Shown here piece after piece: positions 15,853 to 16,373 of a stretch of 16,373 nt of DNA; position 1 is the stretch's first letter; the number at the start of each line of letters is the position of its first letter. The notes beneath the pieces were generated by a model. It was given only the letters and a program-made list of their open reading frames with translations. It made no database searches and was not told where the DNA came from. The stretch lies in contig JWZX01000319.1 in the NCBI GenBank assembly GCA_001275005.1, forward strand, positions 1 through 16,373, read 5' to 3'. The position numbers and the translations under genes are program-made. This DNA is from Chrysochromulina tobinii (taxonomy: Eukaryota; Haptophyta; Prymnesiales; Chrysochromulinaceae).

Positions 15853-16373
15853 CTGCAAACAACAAGCCAAACGTGAGTCTCACATAAGGGAGATGGGAAA
15901 CATTGAAGGTCTCTGCGGCACCTACATTCTGTAGTTGACCGAGCGTCAGTCGTAGTTGTGCAAGTGTGAGTTGAGGCAAGCATGTCAGCAATTTCCCCAC
16001 CGGGGCGATGGGAAACATTGAAGGTCTCTGCAGAACATACTTGCTGAAGTTGACCAAAGCGCCGGCCGCAGTTGTGCAAGCGAGAGTCGAGGTAAGCACG
16101 TCAGCAAGGTTCCCATCGGGGCGATGGGATAGTTGCAGGTCTCTGCGGCACGTACCCCCTGTAGTTGACCGAAGCGTTCGCAGTTGTGCAAGCAAGAGTC
16201 AAGGCAAGCACGTTAGTCATTTTCCCATTGGGGCAATGGGAACTTTTGAAGTTTCAGGCGCAGATGGCACGTACTGAATACTGTAGTTCGAGGCAGCACC
16301 CATCATAAAAGATGAGAATCGAAATGCACATGTCAACAAGGCATTTCCCCATCGGGGCGATGGGAAGTTTGCA
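15853..16373 (-). repeat. Repeat array upstream of the last visible beta-helix exon
   Basis: Four units with acceptor/donor pairs surround the short segments at 15926-15928, 16041-16043, 16156-16158 and 16275-16280. A further hairpin block (CCCATCGGGGCGATGGG on the plus strand) lies near 16349-16367. No GGG(V/I) coil exon was found here, so the next upstream exon is outside the window. Confidence 0.8.

Larger units (their letters stand above)
14424..16280 (-). other. Twelve candidate microexons of one to three codons
   Basis: Plus-strand positions: 14424-14426, 14534-14539, 14664-14672, 14781-14786, 14900-14902, 15008-15010, 15264-15266, 15671-15673, 15926-15928, 16041-16043, 16156-16158, 16275-16280. 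Minus-strand contents in that order: TGG, GCTTCT, TATAATGTA, TCTTAT, AAC, TAT, GTT, GTG, AAT, CAA, GGG, TATTCA. All follow CTACAG, CTATAG or CTTCAG and precede a GT donor. All lengths are multiples of three and none contains a stop in phase 0. Implied introns are 66-124 nt. Whether they are spliced in is unproven. Confidence 0.5.

Noticed and set aside
14352-16373. Repeat unit as continuous coding sequence (frames containing FPSPRWEN-like peptides)
   Set aside because: Unit spacing is not a multiple of three and the frames stop often, so the whole unit cannot be coding. Only the 3-9 base segments keep frame.

Overview
The window is nuclear DNA of a eukaryote. It is GC-rich and has GT-AG introns (donors mostly GTGAG/GTGCG, acceptors often TTGCATGCAG or TTTGCAG), tandem-repeat-filled introns, and large multidomain proteins of eukaryotic type: F-box/SNF2, LRR-ROC-COR and a transmembrane beta-helix protein. 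A microalga, perhaps a haptophyte or similar protist, fits best. That is a style judgement, not a proof.

Layout. (1) 1-548, plus strand: the 3' end of an unrecognised two-span membrane protein. (2) 549-1031: convergent intergenic DNA. (3) 1032-5866, minus strand: a complete five-exon gene for a 1356-residue F-box / SNF2 ATPase / RING-like protein. (4) 5867-6234: a head-to-head spacer, presumably a shared promoter. (5) 6235-13163, plus strand: a 16-exon gene whose joined frame is open for 1508 residues. It encodes leucine-rich repeats, a ROC GTPase, a COR domain and a C-terminal R-S-E type ADP-ribosyltransferase (ART) domain, an unusual fusion. (6) 13164-13863: convergent intergenic DNA. (7) 13864 to the right edge, minus strand: the 3' half of a gene for a beta-helix ectodomain plus one membrane span. 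Each visible coil is a separate 75-nt phase-0 exon.

The most striking content is in the introns. In the beta-helix gene, a repeat family of about 108-133 bp fills the introns. Every one of its 12 copies carries an acceptor (CTACAG or close variant) followed by 3, 6 or 9 bases and then a donor (GTACGTG-like). The flanks are conserved, the enclosed bases are different in nearly every copy, their length is always a multiple of three, and none is a stop codon. The copies can be read as a chain of one- to three-codon microexons between intron-like units. In the ROC-COR-ART gene, most introns are bordered by direct repeats of the adjoining exon, the pattern expected if introns arose by tandem duplication of AG|GT-containing coding DNA. 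Short minisatellites rich in CTGAT/CTGAC, resembling branch-point motifs, fill many of these introns and keep the same orientation relative to transcription on both strands.

Gene models were built by hand from splice motifs, frame continuity and domain continuity; no transcript data were available. The three large genes show no evident functional link, apart from the shared spacer between the SNF2 and ROC-COR-ART genes.
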